A DNA stretch of 52,955 nt from Hydrogenobaculum sp. Its GTDB lineage: Bacteria > Aquificota > Aquificia > Aquificales > Aquificaceae. Shown here one piece after another: positions 19,171 to 28,005 of the stretch (position 1 is the first letter of the stretch; each line of letters starts with the position of its first letter). The position numbers and the translations under genes were made by a program. The DNA is taken from contig PNJC01000114.1 in assembly GCA_002878215.1 (NCBI GenBank), positions 1 through 52,955 of the forward strand, in the 5' to 3' direction. A model generated the notes under the pieces. That model made no database searches and had not been told where the DNA came from. It was given only the letters and a program-made list of their open reading frames with translations.

Positions 19171-20228
19171 TACACACTCACCTTAGCTCCTATAAAAGCT
19201 ATTGCCTCTGCAGCGGCTGCTTCACCCTCAGACATAGAAGACTCTATATCTATAGGACCTTTGCAAGCGCCTGCTATGAATATACCTTCTTTGTTGGATA
19301 TGATATTTGAACCTGAATTGTCAGAAGGTATTAGGAATTTACTATCTTGATCTTGGTTCAAACCTAGCATCTTAGCAACTTTCTTTGTGCCTTCAGATGG
19401 TTCCATTCCAAGCACCAAAACCACTAAGTCCATTGGTACTTCTGATGGTCTTTGTACTATGGTATCTTCGTGCTTTATCACAAGTCTACCATCTGATGGT
19501 CTGAAGGTTATTTCAGCAATTCTTCCTCTTACGTATCTAACACCGGCTTTTTCTTGAGGAGCCCAATAGAATGGGTATTCCCAAGTACCGTATGTTCTAA
19601 CGTCCATATAATAGCAAAATACATCTACATCTGGATAATGCTCTCTTATCTCCGTGCCTTGTAAACCAGAAAGAGCACATCCATATCTACAGCAGTGTAC
19701 ATTTGATACGCCTAATTGTCTATCTCTTGAACCAACACAGAATACAAACGCTACACGCTTTGGAAGTTGGCCGTTGGATGGTCTATAGAGCTTGCCTTGA
19801 CGAGAAAACATTTGCTCTAACTCGAGGTTTGTTATTACGTCTGGGAAAAGCCCATAACCTAGCTCACCTTTTCTTCTTGGATTAAAGTGTTGGAAGCCAG
19901 TAGCTACTACTATAGCTCCAACCTCTACAGTTTCACCGTTTGATAGCTTTACTTTGTAATTACCAGGCGTACCTTCGCAAGCTTCTACTTCTGTGCCTAA
20001 CTTGACTTTAACGTTTGGGTTCTTAGTTACTTCATCGATAACTGGGCCTAAAACTTGTGATGGTTTTAACTTTCTTGGGATAAGGGTATGGTAATCTTCC
20101 AATACTGGTCTACCACCTAGTTTTTGTTCCTTTTCCACTAAGATGGTAGATATCCCTAATTTACCAAGAGTTTTAGCTGCGGATACACCAGCAGGCCCGC
20201 CACCTATTACTAACACGTTCTTAGACAT
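19170..20228 (-). CDS. hdrA: sHdrA, FAD-containing heterodisulfide reductase A-like
   Basis: NVLVIGGGPAGVSAAKTLGKLG; FCVGSRDRQLGVSNVHCCRYGCALSGLQ; C-terminal GIFIAGACKGPIDI. Confidence 0.94.
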   Translation of the reverse strand: MSKNVLVIGGGPAGVSAAKTLGKLGISTILVEKEQKLGGRPVLEDYHTLIPRKLKPSQVLGPVIDEVTKNPNVKVKLGTEVEACEGTPGNYKVKLSNGETVEVGAIVVATGFQHFNPRRKGELGYGLFPDVITNLELEQMFSRQGKLYRPSNGQLPKRVAFVFCVGSRDRQLGVSNVHCCRYGCALSGLQGTEIREHYPDVDVFCYYMDVRTYGTWEYPFYWAPQEKAGVRYVRGRIAEITFRPSDGRLVIKHEDTIVQRPSEVPMDLVVLVLGMEPSEGTKKVAKMLGLNQDQDSKFLIPSDNSGSNIISNKEGIFIAGACKGPIDIESSMSEGEAAAAEAIAFIGAKVSV

Positions 20229-20248
20229 ATATAACCTCCTAAGGTTTA

Positions 20249-21565
20249 TTAAGATCTAAACAATACCTTATCAGCCGTTGCACTTGCTCTTGGTTTACCA
20301 TCTGATGTTCTGCTGTATGGTTCATATAAGTCATAGGTTTTGAAGAATTCTTGAAGCTCATCGTGTTTACCTGCTTTATCTAGCTCGTTTATATATTTTA
20401 CGGTGTCTTCCCATTCTTTCCTTAGCTCTTTCCAGTTGGTTATACCCATCTTTTCCAAGAGAGGTTCATAGCTTGAGCAGTTCCAGTATAGCTGGACTAT
20501 CTTGTATGGATGTGCACCACAAGCTAAAGCTGAGAACATAATATCTGACATTACAGCCACTGGATAGTACATGTCGTGAGCCTTACCTATCCATTGATTC
20601 TTTTCAAAAGTTGTAGTGCAACCAGTATCGTGAGTAACTATAAGATCTGCTTTAGCATCCTCGTATATTACCTTCAATTTTCTGTTTATAGCAAAAGACC
20701 TAGTAAACTCTCTTTCTGTCAAGATATGTCTAAATCCAAAACCACAGCAATCATACCATGTGTAATAGTCAGCAATTGTAGCTCCCAGCTCTTTTATAAC
20801 AGCCGCAGATGCTGCTGGTCTTTGGCCACCATATATTTCTGGATCATATACGTAATCGTCAGCTATCATTTTCCAAACGTGGCAAGCGTTGTGTATAGCA
20901 ACTCTTACATTAGATACATCTATACCCTTTGGTTTACCTTCTTTCTCATATAACTCTTTTATTTTGTATCTATTTGCATGTGTCCATTCTGAATAATGTA
21001 CTACTTCTTGAGGTATTATCAATTCACCATTTGGTCCTAATCTACCAAGCTTTTTAAGTATAGGTCTTACAGCATCTCTCAACTCTTTATTCATTATAAG
21101 CTGTTCCCTGGTTTCTTTATAAGACCCAAAAGATGTACCGCAGTGAATTAAAGGATAATAACCGGTTTTCCAAGCTTGGTGCATGTTTCTTAGCCATACG
21201 GCGGCCAATGCTACTGGGTTTGATGTGCCAGAACCGTGGTAGTTCCATGCGGTACAAGAAGTTTGGTGTGGCTCGTTAAGATAATCATATCCAAACTTGT
21301 TCATAAACCAGAATATAGAAGCCGGATATCCTGGTATGTTACCACATTGTCCGCAAGATTTATGATGCCACAACTTGTTGGTAGGCACAGTCTTTATACG
21401 GCCAGTTCTTGTATAAACCTCTACGGGTTTATGCTCCTCAGTGATTCTATGTATAAGGATCTCACCCTTTGCTTCCAATTCTTCCATACGCTCAAATATT
21501 TCATCGTAATGAGCGTGGTTGTTTTGAATTGGAAATTTGGTCTTGTCATATCTAAGTAAACTCAT
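20249..21565 (-). CDS. hdrB1: sHdrB1, heterodisulfide reductase B-like with degenerate CCG motifs
   Basis: HKSCGQCGN, YDCCGFGFRH, HDTGCTTTFEKNQ; position between hdrC1 and hdrA. Confidence 0.9.
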   Translation of the reverse strand: MSLLRYDKTKFPIQNNHAHYDEIFERMEELEAKGEILIHRITEEHKPVEVYTRTGRIKTVPTNKLWHHKSCGQCGNIPGYPASIFWFMNKFGYDYLNEPHQTSCTAWNYHGSGTSNPVALAAVWLRNMHQAWKTGYYPLIHCGTSFGSYKETREQLIMNKELRDAVRPILKKLGRLGPNGELIIPQEVVHYSEWTHANRYKIKELYEKEGKPKGIDVSNVRVAIHNACHVWKMIADDYVYDPEIYGGQRPAASAAVIKELGATIADYYTWYDCCGFGFRHILTEREFTRSFAINRKLKVIYEDAKADLIVTHDTGCTTTFEKNQWIGKAHDMYYPVAVMSDIMFSALACGAHPYKIVQLYWNCSSYEPLLEKMGITNWKELRKEWEDTVKYINELDKAGKHDELQEFFKTYDLYEPYSRTSDGKPRASATADKVLFRS

Positions 21566-21617
21566 AAAACTAACCTCCTAAAAAATTTTTTTGGCACTAC
21601 GCCAAAAATTGCATAAA

Positions 21618-22340
21618 TCACTCTTCTTGCATATCTTCCCAACGCTCTTCGTTTTCTTCTACCATATCCATAATAACATTGTAGAGGTTGGGGTCTATCT
21701 TCTCAAGCATGTCAAATATACCTGTTTCTCTCCAAATACTGTAAAGTTCTATGGCAGTTTGAAGAGATACTTCCCAAGCTGTTTTTACGGCTTTACCTAC
21801 GTCAAACGGGATAGCCATACGCTTTGCTCTCAGGTTTTCCATATTGTCAGCCATCTTTGGACCCCAGTCTGGGAAGAAGTCCGGCTGAAGCATATCCGCT
21901 GAGAGCTGGTTACCAGTGGTCATAACCTTCAAGAGCACGCGACCGTACGGTTTGAGAAGATCTTTGGTTGCATCAAAAGCGTTTCTAACAGCTACTTCTC
22001 TCATTATAGCCACTAAACCGCCTGGGTTGTTTACAAATGGGCATCTTATCCAGCATGTGAAACACTGAGAGCAAGCCCATATATATTCGTGCATCATGTC
22101 GTAAAGCACTTCCACATCATCTTCCAAAAATCTTTGGACTATCTCTCTGGGCGAATAATCAAAGAATCTATTTGATGGGCATGATGCAGTACACACACCG
22201 CAGTTTAAACACCCAAATATGTATTCGTGATAGCGAAAGTCAGATTTGACTTCCTCTACAATTCTAACCTTCTCTTCCCATGGCACATCTTTAGTCTTCT
22301 GTGATATGGGAAGATTGTATCCATAAGCGTGTCCATCCAT
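21618..22340 (-). CDS. hdrC1: sHdrC1, heterodisulfide reductase C-like 4Fe-4S protein
   Basis: CLNCGVCTASCPSNRF and CSQCFTCWIRCPF. Confidence 0.92.
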   Translation of the reverse strand: MDGHAYGYNLPISQKTKDVPWEEKVRIVEEVKSDFRYHEYIFGCLNCGVCTASCPSNRFFDYSPREIVQRFLEDDVEVLYDMMHEYIWACSQCFTCWIRCPFVNNPGGLVAIMREVAVRNAFDATKDLLKPYGRVLLKVMTTGNQLSADMLQPDFFPDWGPKMADNMENLRAKRMAIPFDVGKAVKTAWEVSLQTAIELYSIWRETGIFDMLEKIDPNLYNVIMDMVEENEERWEDMQEE

Positions 22341-22353
22341 AACAATTACCTCC

Positions 22354-22782
22354 TTAAAGAGTTATAACGGCGTACTCGCCACTCATTACTTTGTCCAAGA
22401 ATGCAGCACCACCTATTATACCATCACAAAGTTCAGTATTTACATCCTCTCTCTTGTATTCTTCCGTCAAATCTAAAGATGGTACGCAAAGATATACCTT
22501 TACTCCTGCTTCTTTTGCCATTTTTATGAAATCATATACAGTTTGCTCTACACCAGGTCTTACTTTAACCTTTTTTGCATTGTCTTTCATCAATAAAAAT
22601 CCAGCCTCTGAGGTAATAACCATCTCTACTTCAAAGTCCATCGTAGTAGCTGCAGTAGCCAAGAAAAAAGGTGCGCCCGCTTGAGGGTTTATAAGCTCAC
22701 CGGTCACCGCATCAGCTCTTTCAAAAAATGGGACAGTTAAAATATAGAAAATAATCTTATCAAATCCGTTAGGTACCGCCAT
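22354..22782 (-). CDS. DsrE-family protein
   Basis: GAPFFLATAATTMDFEVEMVIT...AKEAGVKVYLCVPSLDL...EYAVITL. Confidence 0.8.
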   Translation of the reverse strand: MAVPNGFDKIIFYILTVPFFERADAVTGELINPQAGAPFFLATAATTMDFEVEMVITSEAGFLLMKDNAKKVKVRPGVEQTVYDFIKMAKEAGVKVYLCVPSLDLTEEYKREDVNTELCDGIIGGAAFLDKVMSGEYAVITL

Positions 22783-22836
22783 AAATCTCTCCTTTAATAA
22801 GTTTAATCCTAAAATTTAAAAAATCAATTAAGATTT

Positions 22837-22868
22837 GCTTATAAGAATATAATAAAAATCTTATAAGC
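22837..22868. repeat. Perfect 10-bp inverted repeat (hairpin or operator)
   Basis: gcttataaga - 12 nt - tcttataagc between the dsrE next to hdrC1 and the DsrE2/E3-type gene. Confidence 0.7.
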
Positions 22869-22911
22869 CTTTCACTACAACTACACAATCTAGCCAATAC
22901 CATACTCCATC

Positions 22912-23445
22912 CTACACAAAAATTGTTATAGGCTTATCAGCTTCCAATATGAAGTCAAAAAGCGTCATAGCACCGCCTGGAGGCTCTAAACCATCTATTA
23001 AATCTTCATATTTGTATCCAAAAAGGTCCATAGTCATTTGACAAGGTATCATTTTTACATCGGCTTCTTTGCATAGCTCAAGAAGTTCTGGTATAGAGGC
23101 AACACCATGTTCTTTTATAGATTTTTTCATCATTTCAGTCATTAAATCTGTCATTCCTGGTATTACACCCATTAGCTGAGGCGGGCCTGGTATAAAGTTC
23201 GACACGCTTTTAAGGAAAGGAAACTTTTCTTCCATAGACGGTGGGAAAGCCATAGGCATAGCCGGATTTCCAACGGGAGCCAACTTCAGCTGGTTTACTT
23301 TTTCCTTATGTATTATATTCAAGCCGTAAAACGTAAAGAATATGGCTGTTTCTAAACCCATTGAAGCAGCTACCGATGCTAGTATCAGCGGCGGATACGC
23401 CATATCTAACGTACCTTTTGTGGCTATTATAGCCAGTCTTTCCAT
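22912..23445 (-). CDS. DsrE2/DsrE3A-like sulfurtransferase-family protein
   Basis: LAIIATKGTLDMAYPPLILASVAASMGLETAIFFTFYGL; Cys pair 10 residues apart in ELCKEADVKMIPCQM; adjacent to tusA. Confidence 0.85.
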   Translation of the reverse strand: MERLAIIATKGTLDMAYPPLILASVAASMGLETAIFFTFYGLNIIHKEKVNQLKLAPVGNPAMPMAFPPSMEEKFPFLKSVSNFIPGPPQLMGVIPGMTDLMTEMMKKSIKEHGVASIPELLELCKEADVKMIPCQMTMDLFGYKYEDLIDGLEPPGGAMTLFDFILEADKPITIFV

Positions 23446-23455
23446 AACAAACTCC

Positions 23456-23689
23456 TTACTTTTTCTTTAGATAGAATATAATTTTTCCACCTTCTTCCAC
23501 AGTTTCTAGTAACTCATCGCCAGTTCTTTTACAGTAAGCTGGTATATCTGCTTTTGCTCCAGGATCTGTGGTGATGAGTTCCAAAATTTGACCAGATGAC
23601 ATTTCTGCCATTTCTTTTTTGGTTTTAAGTACCGGTAAAGGACAATTGAGACCAGATGCATCTAAAGTTCTGTCTGCTTTTACAGCCAT
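23456..23689 (-). CDS. tusA: TusA-family sulfur carrier protein
   Basis: RTLDASGLNCPLPVLKTKKEMAEM...LITTDPGAKADIPAYCKRTGDELL. Confidence 0.95.
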   Translation of the reverse strand: MAVKADRTLDASGLNCPLPVLKTKKEMAEMSSGQILELITTDPGAKADIPAYCKRTGDELLETVEEGGKIIFYLKKK

Positions 23690-23791
23690 GTAGAATACCT
23701 CCTAAACAAAGTTATATTTTATTTTACTTTATTTTATATTTTATGTATTAAGATTTTATTAAAAAAAAATTAATTTTTTTTATAATTGCTG

Positions 23792-24340
23792 TTAAGCAAG
23801 GCCTCTTTGCTTTAGAGTGTCTTGATATATCCTTTTGTATAGAATATTCCACTCCGACGTGCCTTCTACAATCTTCTTTGAGTAGTTTTTTATACGCGTA
23901 CGCACTTCTTTCTCTATTTCTTCTTCCTCTTTGGCGGCTTCTATAAGGATAGAGGATATAACTTTTCTTATCATTGGTATATCTTCATAAATTTCTATAT
24001 TTGGGTCGTTTTTAATAAGATCTCTTATTCTATTGGTTATTTGGTTCATGCGCTCTCTAGGTTTTGTTTCTATTTTCATTTCTTCAGCCAGTTTTATTCT
24101 TATAGTTCTATAGGCTGTTCTATAGTCTATGTTTTCTTTTTCTATATAAGATAGTTGGTCTTTTAATATTTCTTTTGCTCTTTCATCTAAGTTTTTTTCT
24201 TCTTCATCGGCTTCTTTAAATATTGCTAGCAACTGTTTTTTAAAATAATCTACATCCTCTACTTCTATATATTTTTTTGTTAAAAGCTCGGATACTAACT
24301 TATTTATTATTCTTTCCACCAACCTTTCTGGTAATCTCAC
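23792..24340 (-). CDS. DUF507 family protein, apparently with two DUF507-like repeats
   Basis: MRLPERLVERIINKLVSELLTKK...; second half RERMNQITNRIRDLIKNDPNIEI similar in layout. Confidence 0.75.
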   Translation of the reverse strand: MRLPERLVERIINKLVSELLTKKYIEVEDVDYFKKQLLAIFKEADEEEKNLDERAKEILKDQLSYIEKENIDYRTAYRTIRIKLAEEMKIETKPRERMNQITNRIRDLIKNDPNIEIYEDIPMIRKVISSILIEAAKEEEEIEKEVRTRIKNYSKKIVEGTSEWNILYKRIYQDTLKQRGLA

Positions 24341-24350
24341 CTTTAGCTCC

Positions 24351-24761
24351 TTAAACTTTTATTTTAGGACTAAAATGCTTTGCTATGTTTATAAACGCTT
24401 CTGCCATCTCTCTTTTTTTCTGCCATTCTGATATTTCTTCCGCGGTTTTTGCATCAGATAACTTTCTCGTGGCTTCTTCAAAAACTTTGTTGTATTCTTC
24501 AAGGTCTATATTTCCTACTGGAATAGCCTCTTCTGTTAGTATTATAACTTTGTCCGGTGTTATATCGGCAAACCCATATCCTACAGCTATACCATTTTTG
24601 TCGTCTTTGTTGAAGTAAACCAAACCAGGTTTTATTTGAGTTAAAAGCAACATATGGTTTTCCAATATACCCATTTCACCATCGTAGGCTGGTATATTTA
24701 CAGACTCCACTTCTTCGGTGTATACAACGCCCTTTGGTGTAACTATGTCAACTTTTAACAT
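24351..24761 (-). CDS. atpC: F0F1 ATP synthase epsilon subunit
   Basis: LKVDIVTPKGVVYTEEVESVNIPAYDGEMGILENHMLLLTQIKPG. Confidence 0.93.
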   Translation of the reverse strand: MLKVDIVTPKGVVYTEEVESVNIPAYDGEMGILENHMLLLTQIKPGLVYFNKDDKNGIAVGYGFADITPDKVIILTEEAIPVGNIDLEEYNKVFEEATRKLSDAKTAEEISEWQKKREMAEAFINIAKHFSPKIKV

Positions 24762-24824
24762 AACGCCTCCATATCATAAGATAATATTATACCAGAATAT
24801 TTTTTGTAAAAAAATTAAATATGC

Positions 24825-24830
24825 TATAAT
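24825..24830 (+). promoter_or_regulatory. Extended -10 (TGCTATAAT) of dnaN
   Basis: atgctataat six nt upstream of the dnaN ATG. Confidence 0.6.
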
Positions 24831-24836
24831 TATGTT

Positions 24837-26033
24837 ATGGATTTAGAGAAAAACCAATGTAGCGTAGTCTTTGATAAAAAAGAATTTGAAGATATCGTAT
24901 CCAAAGCCAAAAATACCACAGAAACGAAATCTATACTTCCAATATTGTCAAATTTCCTTATAGAGATAGAACATTCTAAGTATTTCGTAAAAGCCACAGA
25001 CTTAGAAAACTATATAAAGATAGAAGGTAGACCAGAACAATCGGAAGTTAGCTGCACCTTGTGTATAAATTCTAAGAAACTAAGCGATATAGTAAAAAGT
25101 CTTTCTTCTGCTACATTCACGCTAACGCTTGTAAACGACACTTCAGCACAAAGCTCTTATGTCCAAATACAGAGCGGTAGGAGTAAATTTAAACTAACGC
25201 TGGCAGAAGCTTCCGAGTTTCCAGCTTTTCCAGAAATAGAAGACGATATGATATCAAACAGTATACTTGGCTCTATGCTTTTAGAAGGTTTAGAGAGGAC
25301 AGACTACGCTGTAGCGAAAGAAGATGCCATGAACCCCACACTTACAGGCGTAAATATGCTGTTTGATAACAACGATGGAAAGCCTTTTGTAGAATTTGCT
25401 GCCACAGACGGCAATAGACTTACAGTTTTCAAAAAATACTACCCCAAAGAGGAATCCAACGAAAATATAACTTTAAACAACGTGTCTTTTACAATACCAA
25501 GGAAAACGGTAAAAATACTAAAATCCATAGTAAACAAAGCATCTTTTGTAAACATTTACTACAAAAGCGGTGGCTCGTTTTTGATTTTTGAAGATAAAGC
25601 AACAGGTTGGACGTTGTTTAGCAGGCTTTTAGAAGGAGAGTTTCCAGATTACAAGATATACATAGAAAGCATAGAAAGACCGTTGAATGCCAAAATACAG
25701 CGTAAAGATTTGAGAGATTTGATAAGAAGACTTTCTTTTAGTGCAGATGGTACCGTTATACCTATAAAGCTCACCTTTGCCGACAACATTTTGATAGGAG
25801 AAACTTCAGACAGAGAATTAACAGAAGGAAGGGATGAGATAGATATAGACTATGTAGGAGAAGCTTTTAACGTAGACCTAAACGCGAGATATCTAAAAGA
25901 ATCGGTAGACTACGCTCCCTGTGACTACATAAACATATCTACCGATGACCCTATGAACGGCATATTGGTTTCTTGCGGAAACCTTGAAGAAGAAGGTTTT
26001 TATTACGCTTCTTTAATAATGCCTTTTGGATGA
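24837..26033 (+). CDS. dnaN: DNA polymerase III beta subunit (sliding clamp)
   Basis: Three-domain clamp sequence; TDGNRL motif, C-terminal YYASLIMPFG. Confidence 0.92.
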   Translation: MDLEKNQCSVVFDKKEFEDIVSKAKNTTETKSILPILSNFLIEIEHSKYFVKATDLENYIKIEGRPEQSEVSCTLCINSKKLSDIVKSLSSATFTLTLVNDTSAQSSYVQIQSGRSKFKLTLAEASEFPAFPEIEDDMISNSILGSMLLEGLERTDYAVAKEDAMNPTLTGVNMLFDNNDGKPFVEFAATDGNRLTVFKKYYPKEESNENITLNNVSFTIPRKTVKILKSIVNKASFVNIYYKSGGSFLIFEDKATGWTLFSRLLEGEFPDYKIYIESIERPLNAKIQRKDLRDLIRRLSFSADGTVIPIKLTFADNILIGETSDRELTEGRDEIDIDYVGEAFNVDLNARYLKESVDYAPCDYINISTDDPMNGILVSCGNLEEEGFYYASLIMPFG

Positions 26034-26057
26034 TTTTAAAAGCTTAAAACTTAAGTT

Positions 26058-26801
26058 ATGCTTGACAACAACCAGATATTGGAAGAGCTAAGGTTAAAAG
26101 AAGGAGACACATGGCGTATCTTTAAAATACTCAGCGAATTTGTGAGTGGATTTGATACGCTATCCCACGTAAGCCCAGCGGTAACATTTTTCGGAAGTGC
26201 CAGGTTTGATGAGAACAACTTTTACTATAAAAAGGCTTATCAACTTAGCTACGAGTTTGGGAAAGGTGGTTACAACGTCATAACAGGCGGTGGACCAGGT
26301 ATTATGGAGGCGGCCAACAGAGGCGCTAAAGACGCCGGAGTCATATCGGTAGGTTTAAATATAAAGCTTCCCAAAGAGCAAAAGCCAAACCCATATCAGA
26401 CGCTCTCTATGAGCTTTGAATACTTCTTTGTAAGAAAAGTCATGCTTATAAGATACTCTATAGCCTACCTTGTTTTTCCTGGTGGATTTGGCACTATGGA
26501 CGAGCTCTCCGAAGCCCTTACCCTAATACAAACTAAAAAGAGCCCCAAATTTCCGCTTATTCTCTTCGGTAAAGAATTTTGGGAAGGTCTTGTGGATTTT
26601 TACAAAAATACCCTAATAAAACACGGTACCATCGATGAGGAAGACTTATCCCTTATAAATCTTACCGATGATATAGATGAAGCTATAGCTATAGTGGATA
26701 AGCATCTCTTAGAAAAAATAAAACTCATGGAAGAACAAAAAGAAGACATTTCTAAGGTAGAAAGATACAAAAACACGGCAAGGATTAGAGGACTTCGATG
26801 A
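26058..26801 (+). CDS. LOG family protein (TIGR00730/lysine decarboxylase-like)
   Basis: VTFFGSARF, TGGGPGIMEAANRGA, FPGGFGTMDEL. Confidence 0.93.
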   Translation: MLDNNQILEELRLKEGDTWRIFKILSEFVSGFDTLSHVSPAVTFFGSARFDENNFYYKKAYQLSYEFGKGGYNVITGGGPGIMEAANRGAKDAGVISVGLNIKLPKEQKPNPYQTLSMSFEYFFVRKVMLIRYSIAYLVFPGGFGTMDELSEALTLIQTKKSPKFPLILFGKEFWEGLVDFYKNTLIKHGTIDEEDLSLINLTDDIDEAIAIVDKHLLEKIKLMEEQKEDISKVERYKNTARIRGLR

Positions 26802-27940
26802 CTAAGTTTTTACACATAGGAGACATACACGCTGGAAAAACGCTTCATAACAAATCAAGAAACGACGATGCAGAATACGCCATATCTCAGGTGATAGATT
26901 TTGTGAAAAAAGAGCCTGTGGATTTTATTCTTATGGCAGGGGATATTTTTGATCAATACAACCCGGATGCAGAAGCCACAAAAATCATCTTTGATTTTAT
27001 GGTAAGGGAGTTAAACGCTTTAAAGATTCCAGTGGTTATGATAACAGGAAACCACGACGGACAAGCTTTTTTTGAAGGTTATAAAACCCTTGCCAAATAC
27101 GCCAACATGCATTTGTTTGTAAGACCCTCTCCAGATGATTTTGTTATTACAATAAAAGATACCAATATAATATGCGTGCCTTACGCTTCTCCTAAGTTTA
27201 TAGCCAAGCTATGGGAAGACAGCGCCACATCGGAATACGCTCATAAAGTGGAAAGCTTTATAAACGCGCTCATCTCAAAAGCTCCAAAAAACACATTCAA
27301 CATATTGCTTTCCCACATGATGGTAAAAAGTGCGAAGATAACAAAATCCGAAAGAGAAGCTTCCGTAGGCGAGTATTACACAATAAATTTAAACAACATA
27401 AACGCTCTGAAAACCTTAAACTACGTTGCCTTAGGACACGTGCATAGATACCAAAAAATACAAACCACCACAGATGCATATTACACAGGTTCTTGTTTTC
27501 AGATAGATTTCAACGAAGAGGGCCAAGAAAAATACTTTAACTTTGTGATTTTAGAAAAGCAATCCACCAACAAAGTAGAGAAGATAAAATTAGATATAAA
27601 AAACCAGCTCAAAACTCTAAAAGTCGACGCCAAAAGCTTGAATATAAAAGATATAGAGGACGTAAAAGGATACGTAAGAGTGATTATAGACGATACCATT
27701 GAAAACACTAGGCTTTTAGAATCAAAGCTAACATCAGAACATATAGCTAGTAAAATATTAGAGATAAGAAGGAATGTTTTTGAAAAACCCGAAATAGAAG
27801 CAGATTTAAACAAAATAAGGGATAACCTCGTGGATTTTTACGAAGAATATTACAAAGCAAAATACCGCGAAGATTTACCAGAGGATTTAAAAAAAGCGTT
27901 TTTAGAACTTCAATACAAAGTAGAGCATACAGAAGAATAA
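26798..27940 (+). CDS. SbcD/Mre11-type DNA repair metallophosphoesterase
   Basis: LHIGDIHAGK, LMAGDIFDQYN, ITGNHDGQ, LGHVHRYQ. Confidence 0.9.
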   Translation: MTKFLHIGDIHAGKTLHNKSRNDDAEYAISQVIDFVKKEPVDFILMAGDIFDQYNPDAEATKIIFDFMVRELNALKIPVVMITGNHDGQAFFEGYKTLAKYANMHLFVRPSPDDFVITIKDTNIICVPYASPKFIAKLWEDSATSEYAHKVESFINALISKAPKNTFNILLSHMMVKSAKITKSEREASVGEYYTINLNNINALKTLNYVALGHVHRYQKIQTTTDAYYTGSCFQIDFNEEGQEKYFNFVILEKQSTNKVEKIKLDIKNQLKTLKVDAKSLNIKDIEDVKGYVRVIIDDTIENTRLLESKLTSEHIASKILEIRRNVFEKPEIEADLNKIRDNLVDFYEEYYKAKYREDLPEDLKKAFLELQYKVEHTEE

Positions 27941-28005
27941 ATTAAAAAAATAGCGATTGACTTTTCCACAAACTTTTTTATTTTAAAGTAAAGGAGGGTA
28001 AACAT

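Noticed and set aside
20576-20953. 125-aa ORF antisense to hdrB1
   Set aside because: Mirrors the hdrB1 frame; no SD or domain
21591-21902. ORF antisense to hdrC1
   Set aside because: Spurious shadow ORF of a conserved gene
24762-24836. oriC next to dnaN
   Set aside because: No cluster of DnaA boxes and no dnaA; only a divergent promoter region
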